Below, piece by piece: positions 1 through 11,370 of a DNA stretch of 64,000 nt. The position numbers were made by a program, and so were the translations under genes. Under the pieces are notes generated by a model. That model was not told the DNA's origin, searched no databases, and was given only the letters and a program-made list of their open reading frames with translations. Location: NCBI RefSeq assembly GCF_028640845.1, contig NC_080541.1, positions 4,532,435 to 4,596,434 on the forward strand, given 5' to 3'. How positions within the stretch are numbered: position 1 is the stretch's first letter; the number at the start of each line of letters is the position of its first letter. This DNA is from Ahaetulla prasina. Lineage: Eukaryota > Chordata > Lepidosauria > Squamata > Colubridae.

Positions 1-39
1 GAGCACCAATGATCCACAGTTCTCCTATTCCTCTTCCCT

Positions 40-118
40 CTTCCTTTTCTTTCTCCTCCCCTCCACCTCCTCGCCTCCTCCTCCTCCTTTTCCTCCCCTC
101 CACAAATCCTATCTCCTC
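40..118. repeat. CT-rich simple sequence
   Basis: Pyrimidine-only stretch of TCC/CTT units. It has no coding content and precedes the GATGATGTTACCTAG-type repeat. Confidence 0.8.
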
Positions 119-188
119 CTAGCACTGATGATGTTACCTAGTTGGATGATGAGATGTCTGCAAGAAAACTACCAAACTCAGAGACTTC
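119..188 (+). repeat. Dispersed GATGATGTTACCTAG repeat (Penelope-type, hammerhead-like)
   Basis: Contains CTGATGATGTTACCTAG followed by a GATGAGATGTCTGC-like segment and AAGAAAAC. The same unit recurs near 19.2, 20.2, 27.9 and 39.2 kb, usually beside CTC or CTTCC arrays. Its layout (CUGAUGA, short hairpin, GAAA, GUC) resembles the hammerhead-bearing flanks of Penelope-like elements. Assignment to that class is inference. Confidence 0.45.
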
Positions 189-273
189 CTTCCTTCCTTC
201 CTTCCTTCCTTCCTTCCTTCCTTCCTTCCTTCCTCCTCCTCCTCCTCCTCCTCCTCCCTCCCTCCCTCCCTCT
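189..273. repeat. (TTCC)n / (CTC)n microsatellite
   Basis: About ten CTTCC/TTCC units, then CTC and CCTC units. The short reading frames across it on both strands are repeat artefacts. Confidence 0.95.
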
Positions 274-699
274 TTATCATTCTATAATTTGGAACCTTTA
301 TTTGCACTGTAGTAACTTTCCAGTTAAATGTAGACCTTGAGATATGTAAATTCACATTTGCACAAAAGAGAAAGGAAATCTTGCCCTCTTGCAAGACGTG
401 GAGTAAAAATATTAGCCCATCAAGAGTCATGAACTACGTAGGAGTTTGTTTTAAAAATTAGATTTAGTTAGCTGCCTTTCAAATCTTCCTGTGGGCTATA
501 ATTTCGGGAAGAAGAGTAAGAGAAACAAGAGCGAACAATCCTGAAGGAGAAAGGCCACTTCTCCAGACCATTTCCTTCCAGACTGGGAAAACTGGGATTA
601 TCAATCCCATCTGGGAACAGTAGAAGTTACAGAGGAATTTAAGAAAAGAATTTTGCATGGACCCTCCAGTGATGGCTCTAGTAATGACTTCAACAGTGG
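274..699. other. Intronic sequence, nothing recognised
   Basis: No repeat family or exon recognised on either strand. From about 560 it may be degenerate LINE sequence leading into the CR1 fragment that follows. Confidence 0.4.
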
Positions 700-1960
700 G
701 CCCTATCCAGCAAGATGCAATTTAATGTGGAGAAAAGCAAATTTTTACATTTAGGCAGGAAAAACCAAAGATACAAGTACAGATGAGGAGAAACCCGGTT
801 CAAAACCAGAAACCCTGTGAGGGACCTTGGAGTTTTAGTGGACAATCACTTAAAGCAGTGGTTCTCAACCTTTATAGTGCTGCGACCCCTTTAATACAAT
901 TCCCCACGATGCGGCGACCCCAACCGTAAAATTATTTTCGTTTTGAATTTATCGCGCCTGAAGCCGTATTGGCTAGCGATCTGAACTGCTTGCGATTGCC
1001 TTGAGGACGGAGGCATTAAAGCGGAGACTCCTCCCCTATTAAGTTTATGGCGCCTGAAGCCAGATTAGGCTAGCGATTGGGAGTGATTGCAGCTGGCTTG
1101 AGAGGGAGACATCAGAGCAAAGATTTCTCTCTTTTTTAATTCATCGCGCCTGAAGCCGAATTCGGCTAGCGATTTGAAGAGCCTGCAGCTGGCTTGTGGA
1201 GTCAACCATTGGCGCGCGATCCTTCGACTCGCAAGTATACTTCCCATATTTCCGATGGTCTTAGGCGACCCCTGGCAAATCGTCATTCGACCCCCAACGG
1301 GGTCCCGACCCACAGGTTGAGAACTGCTGACTTAAAGAGTCAGACATCCGCAGCAGCAGCCAAAAAAGCGAATACATTCCTTGGTTGTATAAACAGAGGC
1401 ATAGAATCAAAATCACGTGAAGTATTAGCATCACTTTATACAGCCTTAGTAAGGCCACACCTGGAACACCGCATCCATTTTTGGTCACCACATTACAAAA
1501 AAAAGATGTTGAGAGTTTAGAAAAAATGCAAAGAAGAGCAACTAAGATGACTAATGGCCTGGAGACAAAAACATGAAGAACGGTTGCAGGATTTGGGTTT
1601 GACCAGTCTGGAGAAAAGAAGAATTAGGAGTGACATGATAGCATCTTCCAATATTTGAGGGGCTGCCGCAAAGAAGAGGGGGGGTCAACTTATTTTCCAA
1701 AGCACCAGAAGGGAAGACAAGAAACAATGGATGGAAGCTAATCAAGGAGAGAAGCAACCTGGAATTAAGGAGAAACTTCCTAACAGTGAGGACAATTAAC
1801 CAGTGGAACAGCTTGCCACCAGAACTCGTGGATGCTCCATCATTGGAGGTTTTTAAGAAGAGACTGGACAGCCACTTGTCTGAAATAGTGTAGGGTCTCC
1901 TGCTTGAGCAAGGGGTTGGACTAGAGGATCTCCAAAGTCCCTTCCAGCTCTATTCTGTTC
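700..1960 (+). mobile_element. CR1 LINE, 3' part of ORF2, split by a hAT element
   Basis: The translation shows the CR1 reverse transcriptase C-terminus: a KMQFNVEKSKFLHLG-like segment near 710, then DNHL, then after the insertion [18 protein letters not shown] and [17 protein letters not shown]. It ends with an [27 protein letters not shown] region and the usual CR1 3' end (TTGGACTAGAGGATCTCC). Several frameshifts and stops make it a dead copy. It is interrupted at 856-1329 by a DNA transposon. Confidence 0.85.
856..1329. mobile_element. Non-autonomous hAT DNA transposon
   Basis: Ends in CAGTGGTTCTCAACCT and AGGTTGAGAACTGCTG, the terminal inverted repeats of Charlie-like hAT elements. An exact 8-bp target duplication ACTTAAAG flanks it at 848-855 and 1330-1337. 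It is 474 bp long and carries three internal copies of a 'CGCGCCTGAAGCC…GGCTAGCGAT' motif. No transposase is encoded. Confidence 0.92.
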
Positions 1961-2700
1961 TGATTTTCCAATTCAAGGAGACAGCAAATAACCTTCGAGT
2001 GAATTCCTTGAGCAGTTTTCCTACTGAAACAAGAGAAGGAAACATATTTAAGGAATCCTTGAGGGCTGTTTCTGCTTTTTAATATCAGCTGCCTCGGTTT
2101 TGATAAGACATTTTTTTCTTTTGACAGTCTAGCCCTGCTCCCTTCTATAATCTGTAAATAACTTATTGATGACTCGGTTTGCCAGGCTGAATATAATAGG
2201 AACTTGGGATGGTAAAGCAAATACAAATTATTTCAAAAAAATAAATAAATAAGGATTTAGGCACATCCTCATTTGAGCTCTTGCAAGCTTTCAAGTTTCT
2301 GCAAAATTCTGAGTTCACCCCTCTTTGCACAAAATGTCACTAGCTCAAAACACACCACAAACACAAAGGCACACACATACCCAGCATGAAATGCCAACCA
2401 CAATTTATCGTCTAACTGGCGACACCTCCTTCTGCAATGTGCAATTTTAGGAATGAAATACGAGTAATTTTTATTGGAGCCATATATCTTGCCATGTGGC
2501 TTGACATAACGGACTTGATCTAATTATCTCAGCACTTGTATCGCTAAAAAAGGGAGGCCAAAGATTAAAGCCCGACAAATAGATGAAGTTGGAAGGATCT
2601 GTGAATTGGAGGATTGATTGTAGACCTTTAGATGTCCTCAAGGTTCACAAAGCAACTTGGGCCAATCTAGACAACATTGGATCACCCAACTCTAGGTAAG
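1961..2700. other. Intronic sequence, nothing recognised
   Basis: Mostly non-repetitive, AT-rich sequence with short A-runs. No exon with acceptor, open frame and donor was found on either strand. Confidence 0.45.
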
Positions 2701-5130
2701 CAAAGTTTGTTCCCATCACAAGACCCATCAGAAGACCTATGAGAAGACCCTCACTTGATGCAACCCATCATCTGACCCATCACCTGATCCATCACTTGAC
2801 CCTCACATGATGTGACCCTCACCTTACCCATCACCTTACCCATCACAAGACTCTCACCTGACAATCTCCCCATCATAAGAACTTAACCAGATGTTATCCA
2901 CACCTAACCTAACACAAGACCCATACAAGACCCTCACTTGATCCGACCCATCATCTGACCCATCACCTGATCCATCACTTGACCCTCACATGATGTGACC
3001 CTCACCTTACCCATCACCTTACCCATCACAAGACTCTCACCTGACAATCTCCCCATCATAAGAACTTAACCAGATGTTATTCACACCTAACCCAACACCA
3101 GACCCTCACTTGATCCGACCCACACCTGACCCATGACAAGAACCTCACCTGATGTCACAAGACCCATACAAGACCCTCACCTGATGTGTCCCTCACCTGA
3201 CCTATCACAAGACCCTCACCTTACCCATCACAAGACCCTCATTTGATGCAACTCACCTGACCCATCACAAGAACCTCACCTGATGTGTCCCTCACCTGAC
3301 CTATCACAAGACCCTCACTTGACACACCCACACCTGACCCATCACTAGGCCCACCACTAGACCCTCATTTGATGCAACTCACCTGACCATCACACGTCCC
3401 ATCACAAGAACCTCACTTGACATGACCCTCACCTCATGTGACCTCCCCATCACAAGACCCCCGCCTGAAGTGACTCTTACCTGACCCATGACAAGAACCT
3501 CATTTGATGCAACTCACCCCTGACCCATCACTAGACCCATCACAAGACCCTCACCTGATGTGTCCATCACCTGTTGTGACCTCCCCATCACAAGACCCCC
3601 GCCTGATGTGTCCCTCACCTGACCTATCACAAGACCCTCATCTGATGTGTCCATCACTTGTTGTGACCTCCCCATCACAAGACCCCCGCCTGATGTGTCC
3701 CTCACCTGACCTATCACAAGACCCTCACCTGATGTGTCCCTCATCTGTTGTAACCTCCCCATCACGACCCTCACCTGATGTGTCCCTCACCTGTTGTGAC
3801 CTCCCCATCACAAGACCCCCGCCTGATGTGTCCCTCACCTGTTGTAACCTCCCCATCACAAGACCCTCACCTGATGTGTCCCTCACCTGTTGTGACCTCC
3901 CCATCACAAGACCCTCACCTGAAGTGACTCTTACCTGACCTATCACAAGAACCTCACTTGATGCAACTCACACCTGACCCATCACTAGACCCATCACAAG
4001 ACCCTCACTTGACATGACCCTCACCTGTTGTGACCTCCCCATCACAAGACTCCCACCTGATGTGTCCCTCACCTGACCCATCACAAGAACCTCACCTGAT
4101 GTGTCCCTCATCTGTTGTGACCTCCTCATCACAAGACCCCCGCCTGATGTGTCCCTCACCTGACCCATCACTAGACCCATCACAAGACCCTCACCTGAAG
4201 TGACTCTTACCTGACCCATCACAAGAACCTCACTTGATGCAACTCACATCTGACCCATCACTAGACCAACCATAGCACCCTCATCTGATGTGTCCCTCAC
4301 CTGTTGTGACCTCCACATCACAAGACCCCCGCCTGATGTGTCCCTCACCTGACCTATCACAAGACCCTCACCTGATGTGTCCCTCATCTGTTGTAACCTC
4401 CCCATCACAAGACCCTCACCTGATGTGTCCCTCACCTGTTGTGACCTCCCCATCACAAGACCCCCGCCTGATGTGTCCCTCACCTGTTGTAACCTCCCCA
4501 TCACAAGACCCTCACCTGATGTGTCCCTCACCTGTTGTGACCTCCCCATCACAAGACCCTCACCTGAAGTGACTCTTACCTGACCTATCACAAGAACCTC
4601 ACTTGATGCAACTCACACCTGACCCATCACTAGACCCATCACAAGACCCTCACTTGACATGACCCTCACCTGTTGTGACCTCCCCATCACAAGACTCCCA
4701 CCTGATGTGTCCCTCACCTGACCCATCACAAGAACCTCACCTGATGTGTCCCTCATCTGTTGTGACCTCCTCATCACAAGACCCCCGCCTGATGTGTCCC
4801 TCACCTGACCCATCACTAGACCCATCACAAGACCCTCACCTGAAGTGACTCTTACCTGACCCATCACAAGAACCTCACTTGATGCAACTCACATCTGACC
4901 CATCACTAGACCAACCATAGCACCCTCATCTGATGTGTCCCTCACCTGTTGTGACCTCCACATCACAAGACCCCCGTCTGATGTGTCCCTCACCTGACCC
5001 ATCACTAGACCCTCACCTGAAGTGACCCTTACCTGACCCATCACAAGAACCTCACTTGATGCCACTCACACCTGACCCATCACTAGACCCACCACAGCAC
5101 CCTCACCTGATGTCACAAGACCTACTGACC
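2701..5130. repeat. 2.4-kb degenerate minisatellite with 645-bp higher-order repeat
   Basis: Built from variants of GACCCATCACAAGACC, CTCACCTGATGTGTCC and TGTTGTGACCTCCCCATC. Two higher-order scales are visible. A 182-bp block is duplicated at about 2758-2915 and 2940-3097. A roughly 645-bp block at about 3639-4283 recurs at 4284-4928, followed by the start of a third copy. The copies are nearly identical, so the expansion is recent. The open frames on both strands follow from units that are multiples of three. Confidence 0.9.
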
Positions 5131-5348
5131 ACACCAAACCCTTATCGACAGAAGGACACTGACACTACACGCATACATGCTCCCCTCAACTGAATTATGA
5201 GAGATCCTTTTAGACTTCCGCTAATATAATTCGATTTTTGCCACCAGTTGTTGTTCTCAGAAGAAACGTTGGTTTTGGGATAGTGGGGAAGATGACCAGT
5301 TCTTTGTATTATCTTTGGTTTTGGTCATATTCTCATTACATAATATAG

Positions 5349-5832
5349 ATAATCCTTGACTTACAACCATTTGTTTAGTGACTGTTCAAAGTTGCAATGG
5401 TCCTGAGAAAAGTGGCACATGATCGGTTTTCACACTTACGACCGTTGCAGCTTTCCCGTGCTCAAAATTTGGATGCTTGGCAACTGGCATGTACTTACGC
5501 CTGTTGCGGTGTTCTGGGGTCACCTGATCCCCTTTTGCGACCTTCTGACAAGCCAAGTCAATGAGGAAGCCAGATTCCCTTAACAACCGGGTTACTAATT
5601 TAGCGACTGCAGCGATTCACTTAAGAATGGCTGCAAGAAAGGTCGTAAAACGGATGTAACCTTCGCCACCAGCTTCTGACATGCAGACTCAATGGGAGAA
5701 GCCACATTCGCTGAACAGCTTACATGGCTCATTGAACGAAGGTCGCAAAATGGAGCAATGCTCACAAGAACTGCCTTGCTTACCAGTGGCAATATTGAGC
5801 TCAGATGTGGTCATAAGTCAAGGACTACTTGT
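5349..5832. mobile_element. Foldback DNA element with TCGACTTAC-type ends
   Basis: Starts TAATCCTTGACTTACAACC and ends GTCAAGGACTACTTGTA, near-perfect inverted ends. The interior contains the family's signature pieces (GGTCGCAAAA, GTTACTAATTTAGCGAC, GTGATTCGCTTAAG-like). At least seven further copies or fragments lie in the window. It encodes no protein, and its superfamily was not determined. Confidence 0.7.
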
Positions 5833-5921
5833 ATATTTATGGCATGGTCCAACTCGGTGCAAAAGTTTAAAATTAGGATTTAATTTACATGCCAGAGGGC
5901 ATGACTAGCATTTTCTTTTAG

Positions 5922-6544
5922 AGGTAGTCCTCGACTTATGACCACAATTGAGGTGGTCATAATTTCTGGGCCTTTTGCCCCATTTTAAGACTTTTCTTGG
6001 AGTAGTTGTTAAGTGAATCACTGCGGTTGTTAAATTAGCCACATGGTAGTTTTTTTTTTTTATTTGCATTTATATCCCGCCCTTCTCCGAAGACTCAGGG
6101 CGGCTTACACTATGTCAAGCAATAGTCTTCATCCATTTGTATATTTATATACAAAGTCAACTTATTGCCCCCAACAATCTGGATCCTCATTTTACCTACC
6201 TTATAAAGGATGGAAGGCTGAGTCAACCTTGGGCCTGGTGGGACTTGAACCTGCAATAATTGCAAGCAGCTGCTGTTAATAACAGACTGTCTTAACAGTC
6301 TGAGCCACACAGACCCTTTATATGAATCTGGCTTCTCTGTCGACTTTGCTTATCAGAAGGTCGAAATTTATGACTGCTACCGCCATAAATATGAGTCAGT
6401 TTGCCAAGCGTCTGAATTTTGATCGCTTGACCATGGGGATCTTTGCAATGAATGTAGATGTGAAAAATGGCCATGCGTTACTTTTTTTCAGGGCCATTGT
6501 AGCTTCGAACGTTGTAACTAAACAAACCATGGTAAATCGAGGAC
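5922..6544. mobile_element. Foldback DNA element, TCGACTTAC type, split by a SINE
   Basis: Begins GGTAGTCCTCGACTTATGACC and ends in GTAAATCGAGGACC. The left part stops in TTAAATTAGCCACATGGTAG. The right part resumes with TGAATCTGGCTTCTCTGTCGA, as expected of one element split by the SINE at 6046-6315. Confidence 0.75.
6046..6315 (-). mobile_element. tRNA-derived SINE, L2-like tail type
   Basis: Reverse-oriented. Reading on the minus strand: a tRNA-like head (TGTGGCTCAGACTG), GGTTCAAGTCCCACCAGG-type box B, the CAAGGTTGACTCAGCC body, GACCCAGATTGTTGGGGGC, and the tail GCCGCCCTGAGTCTTCGG ending in an A/T-rich run. Essentially full length. It interrupts a foldback element. Confidence 0.88.
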
Positions 6545-6594
6545 CAAATGCATTGAAACTGAAGTGTCCAAATTGACTGTTTTGATTGAAGAAA

Positions 6595-7535
6595 AAATAT
6601 AAATACTTTTATTTCTGCTTGGAAACCACTTCTGGACTTTGTGCTTGGGATGGGAAAATATAAATACTTTTATTTCTGCTTGGAAACCACTTCTGGACTT
6701 TGTGCTTGGGATGGGAAAATATAAATACTTTTATTTCTGCTCGGAAACTGCTTCTAGACTTTGTGCTTGGGATGGGAAAATATAAATACTTTTATTTCTG
6801 CTTGGAAACCGCTTCTAGACTTTGTGCTTGGGATGGGAAAATATAAATACTTTTATTTCTGCTTGGAAACCACTTCTGGACTTTGTGCTTGGGATGGGAA
6901 AATATTAATACTTTTATTTCTGCTTGGAAATCGCTTCTAGACTTTGTGCTTGGGATGAGGAAATATAAATATTTTTATTTCTGCTCGGAAACCACTTCTA
7001 GACTTTGTGCTTGGGATGGGAAAATATATCTACGGGACCGCCTGCTGCTACCGAATACCTCTCACCGACCCGTGCGCTCTCACAGAGAGGGACTCCTCAG
7101 GGTGCCGTCGGCGCGACAGTGTCGTCTGGCGACGCCCAGGGGAAGGGCCTTCTCTGTGGGGGCTCCCGCCCTCTGGAACGAACTCCCCCCAGGACTTCGT
7201 CAACTTCCGGACCTCCGAACCTTTCGTCGCGAGCTTAAAACTCATCTATTCATCTGCGCTGGACTGGGTTAGTTTTTAAATTTATGGGTTTTTAATGGGT
7301 TTTATTCTAAATGTTAATCATGGCCAATTTAATAAGTTTTTTAATTATATTTTAATCGTATTTATATTGTATTATTTTGTATTTTTTATCAGGCTGTGAA
7401 CCGCCCTGAGTCCTTCGGGAGAAGGGCGGTATAAAAATTTAAATAAATAATAAATAAAAATAATAAATAAATAAATACTTTTATTTCTACTTAGAAACCA
7501 CTTCTGGACTTTGTGCTTGAGGGGGAGAAAAAATG
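6595..7535. repeat. 61-bp minisatellite, split by a LINE
   Basis: Seven units start at 6601, 6662, 6723, 6784, 6845, 6906 and 6967, an exact 61-bp period. Each unit reads AAATACTTTTATTTCTGC, then TTGGAAACCACTTCTGGAC and TTTGTGCTTGGGATGGG. An eighth unit is cut at about 7028 by an L2-like LINE, and the array resumes at about 7474. Confidence 0.93.
7030..7473 (+). mobile_element. L2-like LINE 3' end
   Basis: Translates as the RT C-terminus of an L2-like LINE: SHRPVRSHREGLLRVPSA, RGRAFSVGAPALWNELPP, GLRQLPDLRTFRRELKTHLF. Then a short 3' UTR ending GAACCGCCCTGAGTCCTTCGG and an AAATAAATAA tail. Strongly 5'-truncated. It was inserted inside a 61-bp minisatellite unit. Confidence 0.88.
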
Positions 7536-7795
7536 AAATTTTGATTTTGGATGTTACCGATTAGACTGGTTTGCTTCTATAGAAATGGCTACTTTATACT
7601 ATTACGTAAAAGTAGAAAGTTGAGGTTTAATGTTATCTTATTCTACTGCCCCAAAGGGAGTTGGAAGTCAATGCCTTTTTTTCCCCTCCTTTTCTTTCCC
7701 TTCGTTTTTCCCTTCCCTATTTTCTCTACCATTTCCTTTTGCATTTTCTTTGTATGTTATATTATAAACAAATAAAAACTGGGTTTTTTTAAAAG
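7536..7795 (+). mobile_element. Possible L1 3' UTR remnant
   Basis: AT- and CT-rich sequence ending AACAAATAAAAACTGGG and an AAAA-containing run, resembling the 3' end of a poly(A) retroelement. No coding match was found, so this is a weak call. Confidence 0.3.
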
Positions 7796-8289
7796 AGTAT
7801 TTTTTAGGGAATATTCCGGACATCGCAACCCCCCCCCAACAACTCAGCTTACTCTAGTAAAAAACCCACCATCCATAAGGTGGGTAGGTGGGTGGGCGGG
7901 TGGAGGTGAGATATATATTTTTTCCCCAATTCTCGCTGCGTTCTGACCTTTCTCGGAGCACAAACCGTCTCCGTTAAATGGCTGGCATTTCTCTCTTTAA
8001 TTAACATCCGTGTATGTGAGTGTGTGTGTGATAAAACTCTAAAAGCAGTGCCCAGTTGTTTGCCAAGATTTTAACTCTGAAGATCCAGCAGTTTAATTAT
8101 CGGCGACTCACTGCACCAAATCAAATCGCCGCCAGCCAGCCAGAATTTAAGCAGAGTTCCTGCTGCAATTAAGCAATGTTTTGCAAGCTTCCCTTCCTTT
8201 TCTTTTTCCCCAAAAGCCTCTCTCTCTCTCTCCCTTGTCCAGCTGCAAATAAACACCGCATTGTTCCTGCATCAGAGAATCGACACTGT
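7796..8289. other. Intronic sequence, nothing recognised
   Basis: Contains a poly-C run and a GGTGGGTGGGCGGGTGG stretch. The balanced, non-repetitive sequence at about 7940-8290 (GTTAAATGGCTGGCATTTC, TTAATTAACATCC) matches no repeat family in the window and could be conserved non-coding DNA. Confidence 0.35.
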
Positions 8290-8690
8290 TTGGGGGTAAT
8301 TAAATGAGACATACCCAGTTCCAGCAACCTTTCTTTATATGTTTTAACCCCTTAATCATCTTGGTTGCTTTTCTCTGCACTCTTTCTAGAGTCTTTTTTT
8401 TTATAATAGGATGATCAAAATTGGATGCAATATTCCAAATGTGGCCTTACCAAACTTTATAAAGTGGTATATTAACCAGTGGTGGGATTCAAGTAATTTA
8501 ACAACCAGTTGTCTGCCCTAATGATTTCTTCCAACAACCAGTTTGCCAAACTGCTCAGAAAGTTAACAACCGGTTCTCCCGAAGTGGTGCGAACCGGCTG
8601 AATCCCAACACTGATATTAACCCTTCACGTGATCTTGATTCTGTCCCTCTGTTAATGCAGCCTAGAATGTATTAAGTAATACAATCTTAC
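8290..8690 (-). mobile_element. CR1 LINE fragment split by a hAT MITE
   Basis: Antisense CR1 ORF2. It contains the complement of the region encoding the [12 protein letters not shown] block (TGGATGCAATATTCCAAATG) and of the INRGIES-type block (TTCACGTGATCTTGATTC). Split by the element at 8477-8613. Confidence 0.8.
8477..8613. mobile_element. Short hAT-type MITE, 'GGTGGGATTC' family
   Basis: Ends CAGTGGTGGGATTCA and GAATCCCAACACTG are inverted repeats. Exact 8-bp target duplications ATATTAAC lie at 8469-8476 and 8614-8621. The interior has the family motif AACCGGTTCTCCCGAAGTGG. It is 137 bp long and non-coding. Confidence 0.93.
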
Positions 8691-8699
8691 AAGTATTTA

Positions 8700-9125
8700 A
8701 TGACTTATTAATAGAAGCCAAGGTTCCAAACTCATCGACGGAGGCATATATAACCCTTAGACCAAAAGAAGAATCAGATTGACAACAAATAAAGAATTAT
8801 AGACCAATTTCACTATTAAATGAAGACTATAAAATATTTGCATCGATCATGGCAGAAAGATTGAAGAGGTTGTTAAATGAATTCATACATTCAGATCAAA
8901 ATGGGTTTTTTTTTAACCTGAAATCAGTGATAATATACGAATTATATTGGATACATTGGAATACTATGAAGCACATTCAGAGAAACAAATGGCCTTGCTA
9001 TTCTTAGATGCACAGAAAGTGTTTGACAATGTGAATTGGCAATTTATGACTATACAATTACAAAAGATGGACTTTGGGGATAGGTTTATTAATATGGATA
9101 AAACTATATATAAAGATCAGAGTTA
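8700..9125 (+). mobile_element. L1 LINE ORF2 reverse-transcriptase fragment
   Basis: Translates with frame breaks to L1 RT blocks: NYRPISLLNEDYKIFASIMAE-like (8795-8860), IHSDQNGF (8890), then LLFLDAQKVFDNVNWQFM (8995-9050), the RT palm 'FLDAEKAFD' motif. Truncated at both ends. The right end runs into the GGAA satellite. Confidence 0.85.
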
Positions 9126-9139
9126 CTGTTGTTGAGGGA

Positions 9140-10985
9140 AGGGTGGGAGGAGGGAGGGAGGGAGGGAGGGAGGAAATAAGACATGGAGAAGAAAGGGAAG
9201 GATGGGTGGGTGAAAGGAAGGAAAAAAGGAAGGAAGGGGAAAAAGGAAAGAAAAAGAAAGAAAAGATGAAAATGCATGAATGAAGAAAAGAAGGAAGAAA
9301 GGTATTGAGAAGACGGATGAATGAGGAGGGAGGGTGGAAGGAAGGAACAAATAAAGCATTAAGAAGATGGATGAATGAGGGCGGGAGGAAATAAGGCATA
9401 GAGAAGAGGAGAAAGGGAAGGAAGGAAAGAAAAAGAAGGATAGGAAGGAAGGAATCAAGAAGATGGATGAATGAGGAGGGAAGGGTGGGAGGAGGGAGGG
9501 AGGGAGGAAGAAAATAAGACATGGAGAAGAAAGGGAAGGATGGATGGATGGATGGATGGATGGAAGGAAGGAAGGAAGGAACGAAGGAAGGAAGGAAAAA
9601 GAAAGAAAAGATGAAAATGAATGAATGAATGAAGGAAGGAAGGCATTGAGAAGACGGATGAATGAGGAGGGAGGGTGGAAGGAAGGATCAAATAAGGCAT
9701 TAAGAAGATGGATGAATGAGGGAGGGAGGAAATAAGGCATAGAGAAGAGAAGAAAGGGAAGGAAGGAAAGAAAAAGAAGGATAGGAAGGAAGGAAGGATA
9801 GGAAGGAAGGAAGGAAGGAAGGAAGGAAGGAAGGAAGGAAGGAAGGAAGGAATCAAGAAGATAGATGAATGAGGAGGGAAGGGTGGGAGGAGGGAGGGAG
9901 GGAGGAAGAAAATAAGACATGGAGAAGAAAGGGAAGGATGGATGGAAGGAAGGAAGGAAGGAAAGAAAGAGAAAGAAAGAAAAGATGAAAATGAATGAAT
10001 GAATGAATGAAGGAAGGAAGGCATTGAGAAGACGGATGAATGAGGAGGGAGGGTGGAAGGAAGGAACAAATAAGGCATTAAGAAGATGGATGAATGAGGG
10101 TGGGAGGAAATAAGGCATAGAGAAGAGGAGAAAGGGAAGGAAGGAAGAAAAGAAAAGAAGGATAAGAAGGAAGGAAGGAATCAAGAAGATGGATGAATGA
10201 GGAGGGAAGGGTGGGAGGAGGGAGGAGGGAGGAAGAAAATAAGACATGGAGAAGAAAGGGAAGGATGGATGGATGGATGGATGGATGGAAGGAAGGAAGG
10301 AACGAAGGAAGGAAGGAAAGAAAAGAAAAGATGAAAATGAATGAATGAAGGAAGGAAGGCATTGAGAAGACGGATGAATGAGGAGGGAGGGTGGAAGGAA
10401 GGATCAAATAAGGCATTAAGAAGATGGATGAATGAGGGAGGGAGGAAATAAGGCATAGAGAAGAGAAGAAAGGGAAGGAAGGAAAGAAAAAGAAGGATAG
10501 GAAGGAAGGAAGGATAGGAAGGAAGGAAGGAAGGAAGGAAGGAAGGAAGGAAGGAAGGAAGGAAGGAAGGAAGGAATCAAGAAGATAGATGAATGAGGAG
10601 GGAAGGGTGGGAGGAGGGAGGGAGGGAGGAAGAAAATAAGACATGGAGAAGAAAGGGAAGGATGGAAGGAAGGAAGGAAGGAAAGAAAGAGAAAGAAAGA
10701 AAAGATGAAAATGAATGAATGAATGAATGAAGGAAGGAAGGCATTGAGAAGACGGATGAATGAGGAGGGAGGGTGGAAGGAAGGAACAAATAAGGCATTA
10801 AGAAGATGGATGAATGAGGGTGGGAGGAAATAAGGCATAGAGAAGAGGAGAAAGGGAAGGAAGGAAAGAAAGAAAAAGAAGGATAAGAAGGAAGGAAGGA
10901 ATCAAGAAGATGGATGAATGAGGAGGGAAGGGTGGGAGGAGGGAGGGAGGAAGGAAATAAGACATGGAGAAGAAAGGGAAGGATG
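9140..10985. repeat. GGAA-rich satellite with about 725-bp higher-order repeat
   Basis: Purine-only array of GGAA, GGGA, GGAT, GAAT units interspersed with fixed landmarks such as AATCAAGAAGAT, GCATTGAGAAGACGGATG and AATAAGACATGGAGAAG. AATCAAGAAGAT recurs near 9452, 9851, 10178, 10576 and 10900. Alternate copies are about 725 bp apart, so two related subunits form one higher-order unit. The long minus-strand frame is low-complexity Ser/Pro/Leu/Phe and not a gene. Confidence 0.92.
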
Positions 10986-10989
10986 GACC

Positions 10990-11362
10990 ACCTATACCCG
11001 TGATGGCGAAACTATGGCATGCTTGCCAGAAGTGGCACACACAGCCATCTCTCCAGGCACACCAGTCACCGCCTGTTACTCTTCCGGGTTTTGTCGCGTC
11101 TATGTTTGGCAGCCAGCTAGTCTTTGGATGGGTCTGCCTGCCAGAAACTGGAAAACCAGGTGACCGGTTCACATCTGCATGCTGGAAACCGGAAGCTCAG
11201 CTTCCAGGCACGTGCAAGCATGCCGGCGAAGTGCTCTTCTAATTTCCAGCGTTCCCGCGCGTGCGCACTGGTTCCCCTGCTCATCCAGTTCCCGGTGCTC
11301 CCCCACACCACATGCATGCTCCCATTTTTGGCACTCGGTGCCGAAAATGTTCACCAACACTG
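10990..11362. mobile_element. hAT-like element fragment (GTGATGGCGAAAC end)
   Basis: Begins CCGTGATGGCGAAACTATGG, like the CAGTGATGGCTAACC end at 60564, and contains GCATGCTTGCCAGAAGTGGC and GCGTGCGCACTGG. No second terminus or target duplication was found. Confidence 0.5.
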
Positions 11363-11370
11363 ACCTATAC

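Noticed and set aside
3504..4867. Open frames on both strands through the minisatellite
   Set aside because: Unit lengths are multiples of three, so stop-free frames are carried along; no coding signature.
9123..10838. Long minus-strand frames (up to 374 codons) of Pro/Ser/Phe/Leu
   Set aside because: They follow from purine-only GGAA arrays on the other strand; no domain, no splice context, frames repeat with the satellite.
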